From positions 299,227-349,732 of the forward strand of contig NZ_MKUD01000086.1 of assembly GCF_001898575.1 (NCBI RefSeq): a stretch of 50,506 nucleotides of DNA, written 5' to 3'. Every line of letters starts with the position of its first letter. Within the stretch, counting starts at the first letter, position 1. The notes beneath the pieces were generated by a model. That model had not been told where the DNA came from, did no database searches, and saw only the letters and a list, made by a program, of their open reading frames with translations. Positions 34,301 to 42,091 of the stretch are shown one piece after another. The position numbers were made by a program, and so were the translations under genes. The DNA comes from Spirosoma sp. 48-14 (GTDB taxonomy: Bacteria; Bacteroidota; Bacteroidia; Cytophagales; Spirosomataceae).

Positions 34301-34526
34301 TCCTATTCTGATGACGGCCATTGCCATGATCATCGGTATGTTGCCGATGTCGCTGGGATTAGGCGAGGGTGGAGAACAAAACGCGCCATTGGGTCGGGCT
34401 GTTATTGGGGGCCTTTTACTGGCAACCTTTACCACGCTATTGTTTGTACCCGTTGTGTTTAGTGCGCTGGCTCGTAAAACCGATGTCAAACCCGTAGACG
34501 CTGCCCCTGTAGCCGAAGAAGTGTAA
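31341..34526 (+). CDS. RND-family efflux transporter permease (AcrB-like)
   Basis: A 1061-residue inner-membrane pump of the proton-driven RND family. It has the N-terminal membrane helix, two large periplasmic loops and the proton-relay motif LVDDATVTIENI in the fourth membrane segment (the Asp pair). Length and layout are normal. A His-rich cytoplasmic segment follows the sixth membrane segment (EHQHDHHG), which may only reflect charge. It works with the membrane fusion protein and outer-membrane channel encoded downstream to export drugs or other compounds from the periplasm; the substrate is unknown. The DUF952 gene and a hairpin lie between it and the fusion-protein gene. Confidence 0.95.
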   Translation: MWIVRLALEKKYTIAVMALLIMIMGGLAVTQMPTDIFPRINIPVVSVIWGYNGLSTNEMEKMITNFSETSLINNVSDIQRLESQTYNGTAVLKIFFQPTVKIEEAIAQVTAISQTILVRMPPGTQPPLIVRYNATDVPVLQLGLSSDSLTEPQITDYAQTRVRPQISTVPGSRLSQAFGGKSRQIAVDLDPEQLIAYNVTPEEVTNAVAAQNLTLPGGSLRVADREYNVRLNSKPDVISVLNDIPIKVVGGTTVHMRDVANVHDGAAIQTNIVKQDGSKGALMRIVKTGNASTTEIVDKIKNQILPTIRAAAPSNLRVEALFDQSLFVRASIKGVLTEGLIAALLTAALILLFLGSWRSTLIVAISIPLSILTSLIILYLLGETLNIETLGGLALAIGILVDDATVTIENIHRNEELGMPLRQAILEGAQQIATPTLVSTLTICIVFTSVLFLEGPARFLFGPLAEAVVFAMLASYVLSRTLVPTLADMMLKNEHQHDHHGTKRPSAFRRFYNRFNAGFDRFQARYVRALEWVLNHRRTVFVIFVGVVAVTLVMLPFVGRDFFPHVDAGQIRLHMRAPAGTRLEATEQISAKTTEIVREVIPAEEVGSVISNIGLTSERYNFFFSDNATASSADAELLISLNEERSHSTDDYVRALRTRLRNEMPDISYFFLPADIVSQILNFGLTSTIDVQISGFDRANNLKITREMQAKIAQIPGMVDVHLHQVLDAPELFLDVDRERASQFGLTEQRVATNLNISLSGTGQTRPNFWPDPNTGFPYIIAVQTPPYKLDSYDKLLRTPITSGQQSSPQLLSNITTVKRTIAPVIINRVNTQPTYDIYGGVEKTDLGSVAKELNKLAAEYKTQLKPGNVISIRGQVESMESAFNRLGLGIVFAALFVYLLMVVNFQSFRYPFIIITALPGALCGMVWMLFLTGTTFSIPSLMGAIMSVGVATANSILLVSFAKDYLPEVAGDAYAAALEAGRTRLRPILMTAIAMIIGMLPMSLGLGEGGEQNAPLGRAVIGGLLLATFTTLLFVPVVFSALARKTDVKPVDAAPVAEEV

Positions 34527-34544
34527 TTTTAATGAATAATGGAT

Positions 34545-34623
34545 AATGAACAATGTAAAATGACTGCTATGCGGCTCGTATTTCTGGTGATCATTGCTCA
34601 TTATCCATTTTACATTGTTCATT
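34545..34623. repeat. 18-bp inverted repeat with swapped sub-units after the RND gene
   Basis: 34545-34562 is perfectly complementary to 34606-34623 around a 43-base loop. A second pairing, 34538-34549 with 34598-34609, is also possible and overlaps the first, so the two folds exclude each other. The units GGATAAT and GAACAATG recur at 10364-10421. Confidence 0.65.
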
Positions 34624-34632
34624 CAGTATAAG

Positions 34633-34932
34633 ATGAGTATCATTTATCACATTGTTCCAGCGGTTGATTGGGTTTGTTACGAAAATGAGCCAGTTTATGA
34701 AGCTGCCAGTTTGCAGACCGAAGGATTCATTCATCTGTCGACGAAAGAGCAGGTGGATAAAACGTTGAACCGCTATTATCAGAACGTGCCCGATTTGCTG
34801 TTGCTGCACGTTGATACCGATAAATTGACGCATGAACTTAAGTACGAGCCATCGACCAATGATGAATTGTTCCCGCATGTGTATGGCCCGCTTAACAAAG
34901 AGGCCATAGTAACTATACAGCGTTTGAATTGA
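34633..34932 (+). CDS. DUF952 family protein
   Basis: A 99-residue small cytoplasmic protein of the DUF952 family, whose function is not established. Family features are IYHIVP at the N-terminus, EGFIHLSTKEQ near residue 30 and the C-terminal HVYGPLNKEAI. The ATG at 34633 is chosen because it begins the family domain; a frame from 34594 would run through the hairpin arm. It sits between the RND permease and the membrane fusion protein, an unusual place, 19 bases before the latter, so it is probably cotranscribed. Confidence 0.88.
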   Translation: MSIIYHIVPAVDWVCYENEPVYEAASLQTEGFIHLSTKEQVDKTLNRYYQNVPDLLLLHVDTDKLTHELKYEPSTNDELFPHVYGPLNKEAIVTIQRLN

Positions 34933-34951
34933 TTGACTTTTAGCGATTTAT

Positions 34952-36052
34952 ATGAAAGCGTTACGAATCATTATTCCACTCCTGGCCCTGATTGCCCTGT
35001 TTGTGTTTTTCGGGGTATTGCCGCGTATTCGCAACAGTCAGGAGTTAAAGGCAGAAGCCATAGCCGAAAAAAATCGGGAACCGATTGTGAATGCGGTGCC
35101 GCTGAAATACTCGTCGGATACAACCGGGCTGACATTACCCGGCCAGATACAACCCTATCGGCAAACCCCTTTGTATGCCCGTACACAGGGATTTTTGCGT
35201 CGGTGGTATGTGGATATTGGCGCACAGGTGAACCAAGGTCAGTTACTGGCTACCATTGATGCCCCTGAACTAGACCAGGACATTGCCCGTGCCAAAGCCG
35301 ACCAGCAACTCGCTCAAACAAATCTGGATCGTTTGCAGAGTGTACAGTTGCCGGGGGCGGTAGCTAAGCAGGACGTCGATACCCGCCAGTCGGCGGTAAC
35401 GGTGGCGCAGGCGAATGTACGTCGGCTGGAAGCGTTGAAGGATTTGCAGCAGATTCGGGCTCCATTCAGCGGGGTTATCACTAGTCGGACAGCCGAAAAC
35501 GGCGTCCTTGTGTCGCCCGGTGCCGGGCAGCCGCTATTCACGATTTCCGAAATTGGCACCCTGCGGGTATTTGTCGATGTACCGCAAACCTATTTCCAGT
35601 ACGTCAAAGTGGGCTTGCCAGCCACGGTAGTTATTCCTGAATTAAAAAATCAGAAATTTACGGGTAAGGTTGTTCGTACATCGGGCACGTTGCGCAATGA
35701 GTCGCGTACGTTGCTGGCCGAAGTGGTTATTCCAAATCCGAAAGGCAATCTGCCATCTGGTTTGTACAGCCAGGTTAAATTCGACATGATCAATGCCAAT
35801 GCGCCCGTGCTGATTCCGGCCAATGCGCTGCAAATAACGCCACAAGGGCCTCAGGTAGTAGTAGTCGATGCCGATCAGCGAGTTCGGTTTGTGCCTATCA
35901 CACTCGGCCGCGATTACGGAACAACCCTTGAGGCTTCCAGTGGATTGACCGGACGCGAATTCGTCGTTACCAATCCCAACGAACAGCTTCACGATGGACA
36001 GAAAGTAAGGCTTCGGAAGCCAATTGCCGAAAAAACAGTGGCACGTAACTAG
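34952..36052 (+). CDS. RND efflux membrane fusion protein (periplasmic adaptor)
   Basis: A 366-residue adaptor linking the RND pump to the outer-membrane channel. It has an N-terminal membrane anchor (hydrophobic 5-25), a lipoyl-like region in two halves (YARTQGFLRRWYVDIGAQVNQG and APFSGVITSRTAENGVLV), a helical hairpin between them (about 105-165) and C-terminal beta-barrel and membrane-proximal domains. Its stop codon directly abuts the start of the next gene. The order permease, adaptor, channel reverses the more common adaptor-first order. Confidence 0.93.
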   Translation: MKALRIIIPLLALIALFVFFGVLPRIRNSQELKAEAIAEKNREPIVNAVPLKYSSDTTGLTLPGQIQPYRQTPLYARTQGFLRRWYVDIGAQVNQGQLLATIDAPELDQDIARAKADQQLAQTNLDRLQSVQLPGAVAKQDVDTRQSAVTVAQANVRRLEALKDLQQIRAPFSGVITSRTAENGVLVSPGAGQPLFTISEIGTLRVFVDVPQTYFQYVKVGLPATVVIPELKNQKFTGKVVRTSGTLRNESRTLLAEVVIPNPKGNLPSGLYSQVKFDMINANAPVLIPANALQITPQGPQVVVVDADQRVRFVPITLGRDYGTTLEASSGLTGREFVVTNPNEQLHDGQKVRLRKPIAEKTVARN

Positions 36053-37549
36053 ATGAAGAAACATATTTTTAGCGTATGGTTTTTGGCTTGTAGTGGGTTA
36101 GCCTATGCGCAGACAACGCCCGTTAATCCGACTGGAGGGGCCGTCACGATTCAGCCAAACGCCAGCCCCACGACTGGGCAAGGTACCGTTCAACCCCAGA
36201 ATCCAGGAAATACACCCGGTGGTACTCAGCTACCCGCTACCTCAGCGTCGTCAGTAGACAATGATCTGGCTCCGACCTTGACGGTTAGTGGTTTCAAGCG
36301 ATTTAGTGATCCACTACTCGAATCGCTGATTCAGTTGGGCCTCGACAATAGCCCCAATCTTAAAGCCGCTTTGAGCCGTCTGGAAGAAGCCCGGATTCGG
36401 GTACGGGTAGCCCAATCGTTTCTGTCGCCATCCCTGCGGAGTTCGGCATTGATCACGACTCAAAGCCTGTCACAACACCGACCGCTGGCGCTGACAACGG
36501 CCGCTCCTGACGAATTGCCGCGTTTTCAACTGAACACGTTTCAGCTATTACCCATCGATGCCAGCTACGAACTGGATCTGTTCAAACGGATTCGGAGTAC
36601 CATTGCTGTAACCGAATTACAGGCCCAGGCCAGTATCGCTGACTATCAGGCGTTCCGGCTATCGCTGGCAGCCGACATTGCGCGGACGTATCTGCTCATT
36701 CGGGGAAATGATGCTGAACAGGCCGTTTTTCGCCGGAACATCCAGTCGCGCGATACTACCCTTTCGATACTTCGCGAACGCTTCCGGGTAGGATTGATCA
36801 ATCAGATTGATGTGCAGCGGGCCGAAACCGATTACGCTACGTTGCAGGTAACGCTCAAAGGGCTGGAGCGTGCCCGTGTTGAACTGGTGAATGGATTGGC
36901 GCAGCTTTGTGCCCAGGACCCAACTCAATTTTCGGTGCCTATAGGTACCTTGCCAACAACCGTTCCGGTTTATCCGTATGCCAGTGTCGCCCCCGAACAA
37001 GTACAACGTCGGCCCGATTTGATTCAGCTCAGTCGGCAAAATCAGGTGGCTACAGCGCAGGTTACGCTCCAGCAGAACAGCACGCTTCCCAGAGTGAATC
37101 TGGTTGGTTCGGGGGGCATACTTTCCGGACGGATTGGCCCCTGGTTTACACCAAGCAGCGCCACCTACATTGTGGGTGTCAATGCATCTGTCCCATTGTA
37201 TGAAGGGCATCGGGCCAAGCAGAACATTGCGCTTTCGAAGCAGCAGGTACAAACGGCTCAGCAAACCTATCAACAGGCCGTACAACTCGCCCAGCGAGAT
37301 GCCGAAACCGCCCTCGATAATCTGATCTTACTCCGTCAACAGATTGACTTACAAGGGCAGACACTAACCTTGGCCCGCCGGACCGAACAGTACAACCGTG
37401 AGCTTTATGTTCGGGGGTTGGCCACCTACCTGGAAGTATTGGATGCCCAGCGTACCATTCTTACAGCCGAGCAGCAACTGGCTCAACTGCGCAGCCAGGA
37501 GATGCAATATGCCGTGGCTCTGCTTCGTGCCGTTGGTGGCGATTATTGA
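36053..37549 (+). CDS. Outer-membrane efflux channel (TolC/OprM family)
   Basis: A 498-residue outer-membrane factor. A signal peptide (cleavage near LAYAQ, residue 20) is followed by a Pro/Thr/Gln-rich stretch and two outer-membrane efflux domains (about 80-285 and 300-495) rich in coiled helices, such as AAVEE-type repeats near KAALSRLEEARIRVR and AQQTYQQAVQLAQRDAETALDNL. No lipobox, unlike many OprM-like channels. The ATG directly follows the adaptor's stop codon, so translation is probably coupled. It completes the tripartite efflux system. Confidence 0.93.
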   Translation: MKKHIFSVWFLACSGLAYAQTTPVNPTGGAVTIQPNASPTTGQGTVQPQNPGNTPGGTQLPATSASSVDNDLAPTLTVSGFKRFSDPLLESLIQLGLDNSPNLKAALSRLEEARIRVRVAQSFLSPSLRSSALITTQSLSQHRPLALTTAAPDELPRFQLNTFQLLPIDASYELDLFKRIRSTIAVTELQAQASIADYQAFRLSLAADIARTYLLIRGNDAEQAVFRRNIQSRDTTLSILRERFRVGLINQIDVQRAETDYATLQVTLKGLERARVELVNGLAQLCAQDPTQFSVPIGTLPTTVPVYPYASVAPEQVQRRPDLIQLSRQNQVATAQVTLQQNSTLPRVNLVGSGGILSGRIGPWFTPSSATYIVGVNASVPLYEGHRAKQNIALSKQQVQTAQQTYQQAVQLAQRDAETALDNLILLRQQIDLQGQTLTLARRTEQYNRELYVRGLATYLEVLDAQRTILTAEQQLAQLRSQEMQYAVALLRAVGGDY

Positions 37550-37722
37550 TTAGTTTGCTGATGGCTGTTTTTGGTTTCTATTTAGTTGCCGTCTGCTAAA
37601 AAAATAAATAAAACGAGCTCGCTGGACCGTAAGCGTTTCATTCCGTTTGGTTGGAAATCGTAACTTGGACTTCGAAAATCAGTTATATACTAGCAACTTT
37701 GCTATAACTTATCGAAGTATCA

Positions 37723-38793
37723 ATGAATCATACGTATGTAGTTATTATGGCGGGAGGTGTCGGAACTCGATTCTGGCCGTTCAGCCGCACAAGCTATCCG
37801 AAACAATTTCACGACGTACTTGGCACTGGCCGAACTTTACTGCAACAAACCGCTGACCGTTTTGAGGGCATTTGTCCCCCTGAGCATATCTTCATCGTTA
37901 CGAGCTGGCTTTATAAAGACCTCTGCCAAGAGCAACTACCGCAGTTGTCCGACGATCAGGTACTTTGTGAACCTATTGCGCGGAACACGGCTCCCTGTAT
38001 CGCCTACGCGTGTTATAAAATCGCCCAGCATGATCCAGAAGCCAACATTATCGTAGCCCCTGCTGACCATATCATCCTGAAAGAAGAGGAGTTTCAGCGT
38101 ACCATTAAAACGGCGCTCCAGGCTACGACAGGCCAGGATATTCTGGTGACACTAGGTATCCAGCCCAGCCGCCCTGATACGGGTTATGGATACATTCAGT
38201 ACATCCCTGAATCGGGCGATGCGATTAAAAAAGTAAAGACATTTACCGAAAAACCGCATCTCGAACTGGCGCAGCAGTTTGTGGCGAGTGGTGAGTTTGT
38301 CTGGAACGCCGGCATTTTCGTCTGGAATGTACAGGCTATCATCAAGGCATTTGAACAATATCTGCCCGAAGTAGCTGAGATTTTTGCCGAAGGGGCTGAT
38401 GCATATTATACAGAAGGCGAAAAAGCCTTTGTTGATAAAGCATACTCGCTCACCAAAAGTATTTCCATCGACAACGGCGTAATGGAAAAGGCTGGCAACG
38501 TACACGTGGTATTAAGCGACTTCGGCTGGTCGGATCTAGGTACGTGGAAATCGCTTTACGAAGTATCGGACAAAAACGAAGACTTCAATGTAATCGACGG
38601 CCATATTATGCTGTACGACACCAAAAACTGCATCATCAAAACGCCGAAAGATCGGCTAGTAGTGGTTAATGGTCTAGACGGTTATATCGTAGCCGAGTAT
38701 GATAACGTCCTGATGATCTGTCGGAAAGAAGAAGAACAGAAAGTTAAAAACTTTGTGGCCGACGCGAAAGAACGAGGCACGGAGTTTGTGTAG
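37723..38793 (+). CDS. manC: Mannose-1-phosphate guanylyltransferase
   Basis: A 356-residue nucleotidyltransferase making GDP-mannose from mannose-1-phosphate and GTP for surface polysaccharides. The signature MAGGVGTRFWPFSRTSYPKQF (9-29) holds the GTP-binding and catalytic residues. Other conserved parts are EPIARNTAPCI, VAPADH, FTEKP and FVWNAGIFVW. It lacks the C-terminal cupin isomerase domain found in bifunctional ManC/AlgA (about 480 residues), so it is the single-function form. It is followed by a clean terminator and appears to be a single-gene unit. Confidence 0.93.
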   Translation: MNHTYVVIMAGGVGTRFWPFSRTSYPKQFHDVLGTGRTLLQQTADRFEGICPPEHIFIVTSWLYKDLCQEQLPQLSDDQVLCEPIARNTAPCIAYACYKIAQHDPEANIIVAPADHIILKEEEFQRTIKTALQATTGQDILVTLGIQPSRPDTGYGYIQYIPESGDAIKKVKTFTEKPHLELAQQFVASGEFVWNAGIFVWNVQAIIKAFEQYLPEVAEIFAEGADAYYTEGEKAFVDKAYSLTKSISIDNGVMEKAGNVHVVLSDFGWSDLGTWKSLYEVSDKNEDFNVIDGHIMLYDTKNCIIKTPKDRLVVVNGLDGYIVAEYDNVLMICRKEEEQKVKNFVADAKERGTEFV

Positions 38794-38803
38794 CATCGAT
38801 TAC

Positions 38804-38831
38804 CTTCCCGAGAGTTTTCGCTCTCGGGAAG
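38804..38831 (+). terminator. Hairpin terminator of manC
   Basis: An 11-bp perfect stem, CTTCCCGAGAG with its complement (38821-38831), and loop TTTTCG start 10 bases after the manC stop. No long T-run follows. Confidence 0.7.
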
Positions 38832-38885
38832 CCAAATCCGCCTGTTAAACGGCCAGCAGGGCAATGGCAGAAATGATCTGTTCGT

Positions 38886-38893
38886 TAGCTTTG
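38886..38893 (+). promoter_or_regulatory. Candidate -7 promoter box
   Basis: TAGCTTTG matches TAnnTTTG exactly and lies 22 bases upstream of the GTG start of the lipoprotein gene. The -33 element is weak. Confidence 0.4.
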
Positions 38894-38915
38894 CAAATGG
38901 TGCTATCGGTATCTT

Positions 38916-39488
38916 GTGAAAAAAATAATTTACCTAAGTTTTTCGCTGCTTCTGACGACTCTGTTGCTGGAGTGTAAAGAAACCAACACGGATTTCTCAC
39001 CCGGAGCTGGCGATACCCGTATTACGGGTACCTGGCGGCTTGTTGAACGGCTCTTTCAGGTCAATGTCAATACAACTGCCTATGATTCGGTCTTCGTCAA
39101 AGGCTATTATAAAATTGATTCGACACTGGTAAACGGGAAATACATTAAAGATTCCGTTCTTGTGAAAGATCATTACGTGAGGGATACCATCCAAATTACG
39201 AAATCGGTTGATGTTATTAGTCGGTATCCTGGGAGCCGTCCCCAAACCATCACGTTCAACACAGACGGCAAGCTAACCGCCAATGGGGATTCGATGTCCT
39301 ACTACTTTCCCATCAAGTATTACCGGGTCGATACGACGTACCCCGATAGTCTGGGCATCAATTTTTACATTTATACCAATCGGGCAAACGTCTATTTTCA
39401 GCAGGGATTGCGGTTTAAAGGCGATACGCTTATGTTCCTGCCGCGTTGTGAACGACCCTGCTATTCGAAGTTCGTTCGGGCGAACTAA
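38916..39488 (+). CDS. Hypothetical lipoprotein with a repeated short motif
   Basis: A 190-residue predicted lipoprotein: short hydrophobic signal ending in LLLEC (Cys20). No family is recognised, though the remainder is beta-rich and could be lipocalin-like (GTWRLVE near the start of the mature part). Between about residues 57 and 98 a pattern repeats three to four times: aromatic or Lys-Tyr, then Asp-Ser or Asp-Thr (VFVKGYYKIDS, LVNGKYIKDS, LVKDHYVRDT). The start is a GTG at 38916; no good ATG precedes it. It is convergent with the next lipoprotein, only 8 bases apart. Confidence 0.7.
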   Translation: MKKIIYLSFSLLLTTLLLECKETNTDFSPGAGDTRITGTWRLVERLFQVNVNTTAYDSVFVKGYYKIDSTLVNGKYIKDSVLVKDHYVRDTIQITKSVDVISRYPGSRPQTITFNTDGKLTANGDSMSYYFPIKYYRVDTTYPDSLGINFYIYTNRANVYFQQGLRFKGDTLMFLPRCERPCYSKFVRAN

Positions 39489-39496
39489 ATGCGTTT

Positions 39497-39934
39497 CTAC
39501 TGTTTGGTTGCTGTAAGGGTTACCGATGTCGTGCTGAACGGGTAATTGGCGAGATTCAGCGTACCCAGTACCCAACTTCCTACTTTGGTGCTGCCATCAT
39601 ACAGGTCAATGGTGTTATCGGCTCGCTGTAGGGTGATGGTTTTACTTTCCGAAAAAGTTGAGCTACCCGACGAGCTGGCTGTAGTGTAAGAAAGTGTAAG
39701 GTCAACTTTATCCAGTGCTGTCCCATTTCGTACCATCGCTACATTGCCACTAGCCACGGTTGTCGGTTGGCTGCTACTGGCCAGACTGATGGTAGTAAAT
39801 GTATACGTTCCTGCTACACTTTTGGCCATGTCGGGGTCGGGTACAGTTTCGGTTTTTTTACAGCCACTGACCAAAAGTAGACAGATACAAAAGGTAGATA
39901 ACCAATAGGAAAAGGTATTGAATGATTTAAACAT
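39497..39934 (-). CDS. Hypothetical lipoprotein
   Basis: A 145-residue lipoprotein with lipobox LVSGC (Cys25) followed by KKTETVPDP, a usual Bacteroidota surface-lipoprotein start. The mature part is Ser/Thr-rich and beta-strand-rich, with a region (VAGTYTFTTISL) like the first strand of lipocalin-type domains. No known family is certain. It lies 5 bases after the cyclase-family gene on the same strand and may be cotranscribed with it. Confidence 0.7.
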   Translation of the reverse strand: MFKSFNTFSYWLSTFCICLLLVSGCKKTETVPDPDMAKSVAGTYTFTTISLASSSQPTTVASGNVAMVRNGTALDKVDLTLSYTTASSSGSSTFSESKTITLQRADNTIDLYDGSTKVGSWVLGTLNLANYPFSTTSVTLTATKQ

Positions 39935-39939
39935 AGGTT

Positions 39940-40836
39940 TTAGAAACTATTAATCTTCGCCATTGCTCTGACCGGAAATGTACCAGCTCCTTTAAATTTG
40001 GGTGGCGCAGCCGTAAAGGTAAAGTCCTCGGTCGGAACAGATGATAAATTGCATAAGTGTTCCACAATCAGAATGTTTGCACTGAGTAAGGTTGTGTGTA
40101 CCGGGCGGTTATTTCCGCGTGTATCGTCGATGTTATGAGAGTCGATACCAACCAGCTTAACCCCACAATCGCGCAGGTAATTAGCGGCATCGGCTGTCAG
40201 AAACGGGTGGTTCTCATAGTAGGTTTCGGTGTTCCAGAAGGTGTCCCAGCCAGTATGAATGAGCACAGCCCGATTTCGCAGTTCGTAATTTCGTAAATGA
40301 GCGTCGGTAATCGCCAGGGTATCGGTATGGGGAATACGAATCACGATGCCTTCCAGATCGGTGAATGCTTCCAGACCAACCTGCGACAAATCATCACCAT
40401 TCTCAAAACGATGAAACGGACAATCCAGATAGGTGCCTGTGTTGGTAACCATTTCGATCTTGCCAATCTGGAACTCGGTACCTGGCGCATATAATTGCCG
40501 TGACCGTTCACGACTCAGGTAATCGCAGATGATCGGGGCGGGGAGACCTTTATACGTGACCAATCCATTCTCAATCGTATGACTCAGGTCGATCAGGTAA
40601 CTTCCCGAATGGCTTTTGGGTAAAGGGTTTCGTTTATGCGGTTCGGTAATGATTTCTTTGTTGACTATCTGGGCTTTACCAACCATAAGCAATCGTAAAT
40701 CCGCAACGATATAGTCGATCAACTCCTGATCTGAAATTGAGTCACCGTCAATATCCAATCGGAAATCCTCACCTTTCAGGCTGCCGCCATTGGTAAATTC
40801 GAATGCGAAGTCAAACTTTACCCGCTTTTGTGTCAT
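39940..40836 (-). CDS. Cyclase-family (kynurenine-formamidase-like) protein with altered metal motif
   Basis: A 298-residue protein of the cyclase/KynB fold. The family signature HxGTHxDxPxH appears here as N-T-G-T-Y-L-D-C-P-F-H (about residues 130-140), so the two early His ligands are Asn and Tyr while Asp and the last His remain. Later conserved parts include VLIHTGWD, GIDSHNIDDT and FPVRAMA. Some 80 residues precede the domain and have no recognised family. No signal peptide. It may still bind metal in a different way or may have lost hydrolase activity; relatives with the same variant seem to exist, so this need not be decay. The function is unknown. Confidence 0.8.
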   Translation of the reverse strand: MTQKRVKFDFAFEFTNGGSLKGEDFRLDIDGDSISDQELIDYIVADLRLLMVGKAQIVNKEIITEPHKRNPLPKSHSGSYLIDLSHTIENGLVTYKGLPAPIICDYLSRERSRQLYAPGTEFQIGKIEMVTNTGTYLDCPFHRFENGDDLSQVGLEAFTDLEGIVIRIPHTDTLAITDAHLRNYELRNRAVLIHTGWDTFWNTETYYENHPFLTADAANYLRDCGVKLVGIDSHNIDDTRGNNRPVHTTLLSANILIVEHLCNLSSVPTEDFTFTAAPPKFKGAGTFPVRAMAKINSF

Positions 40837-40927
40837 TCTGTTAATAGAACGCAGATGCTTATGATTTTTATGATGTACGCAGATCTTAATAAATCATAAT
40901 GATCCTAATAGTCCGCGTTCTATATAA

Positions 40928-41950
40928 CTATAACTGTCCCCAGCCTTGTGCCCGAATGGGTGTTTGTTGTCCGGCTTTGGTTGCCAGAACAATCTGTGAA
41001 GGGTCGGCTGTCAGATACCCAATGGCCGTAATTCGGGAGTGGTTGGCTAATTTCTCGAATTCCTGTGGGCGAACCGTAAACAGTAATTCATAATCCTCAC
41101 CGCCGTTCAGAGCAGCCGTTATCGGACTAATTTTGAATTCGTCGGCAGCCAGATGGGCCTGATCATCAATTGGGATATTTTCATCAAAAATAATGGCACC
41201 CGTACCTGATTGGTGGCAAAGATGAAGCAGTTCCGACGCAAGGCCGTCCGAAATATCGATCATAGCCGTAGGACGAATACCCAAATCCCGAAGCTCATGA
41301 ACAATGTCGGTGCGGGCATCGGGACGGAGTTGACGCTGGAGCAGATACGATCGTTCTTCCGGCAGGCTGGGTTGCATATTGGGATCGGCCAGAAAAACCT
41401 GTTTTTCCCGCTCCAGCAATTGCAGACCCAGGTAAGCTGCCCCCAGATCGCCCGTTACACAGACCACATCGTTCGGTTGAGCTGTATTCCGATACGTAAT
41501 TAATTCTTTAGAAACCTTACCCAACACAGATACGGAAATAACTAACCCCGACCGTGAGGCTGTGGTATCGCCCCCAACCAGATCAACATCATACGCTGTA
41601 CAGGCTGCCCGAATCCCTTCATACAACTCATCAATGGCTTCGACGGGAAAGCGGCTGCTGAGGGCAACGCCAACGGTCACCTGAATGGGGAGGCCATTCA
41701 TGGCGGCAATGTCTGATACGCCAAACGTGATGGCCTTATAGCCAAGATGCTTCAGCGGCACATACGACAGGTCGAAATGAATGCCTTCTACAAGCATATC
41801 TGTAACCAACAGCCCGTACTGGTCACCCCAGTCGAATACAGCCGCATCGTCGCCAATGCCCCGTATCGTTTCGGGATGTGATGGAGCCGAAGTGGCTTGA
41901 CGGATGCGTTCGATCAGGCCAACTTCGCCAATTTTATTTAGATCAGTCAT
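40928..41950 (-). CDS. thiL: Thiamine-monophosphate kinase
   Basis: A 340-residue ATP-dependent kinase making thiamine diphosphate from the monophosphate. Signatures: GIGDDAAVF, VTDMLVEGIHFD (Mg-binding Asp residues), LVGGDTTAS and IDISDGLASEL. I choose the ATG at 41950 (MTDLNKIGEVGLIERI), which matches the ThiL N-terminus; the frame from 42016 would read through repeat sequence. Other thiamine genes are not nearby, which is common for thiL. Confidence 0.93.
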   Translation of the reverse strand: MTDLNKIGEVGLIERIRQATSAPSHPETIRGIGDDAAVFDWGDQYGLLVTDMLVEGIHFDLSYVPLKHLGYKAITFGVSDIAAMNGLPIQVTVGVALSSRFPVEAIDELYEGIRAACTAYDVDLVGGDTTASRSGLVISVSVLGKVSKELITYRNTAQPNDVVCVTGDLGAAYLGLQLLEREKQVFLADPNMQPSLPEERSYLLQRQLRPDARTDIVHELRDLGIRPTAMIDISDGLASELLHLCHQSGTGAIIFDENIPIDDQAHLAADEFKISPITAALNGGEDYELLFTVRPQEFEKLANHSRITAIGYLTADPSQIVLATKAGQQTPIRAQGWGQL

Positions 41951-42032
41951 GGGAATGAATAATGTAGAATAGCCAATGAATAATGGGAGGTATAAACCAT
42001 GCAATGCGTGATTCATTACCTGTTATTCATTG

Positions 42033-42069
42033 AAAAAGCCGTTCCGATTGATTTACGGAACGGCTTTTT
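42033..42069. terminator. Hairpin terminator
   Basis: A 14-bp perfect stem (42033-42046 with 42056-42069) has an A-run on one side and a T-run on the other. On the minus strand it ends the lipoprotein gene at 42092-42544 before thiL. Just upstream, CAATGAATAA (41974-41983) is mirrored at 42023-42032. Confidence 0.8.
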
Positions 42070-42091
42070 TTGCGAATTGGTTTATAACTCC

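Noticed and set aside
36659..37285. A 208-codon antisense frame inside the outer-membrane channel gene
   Set aside because: A shadow of the real channel gene, with no recognisable protein features.
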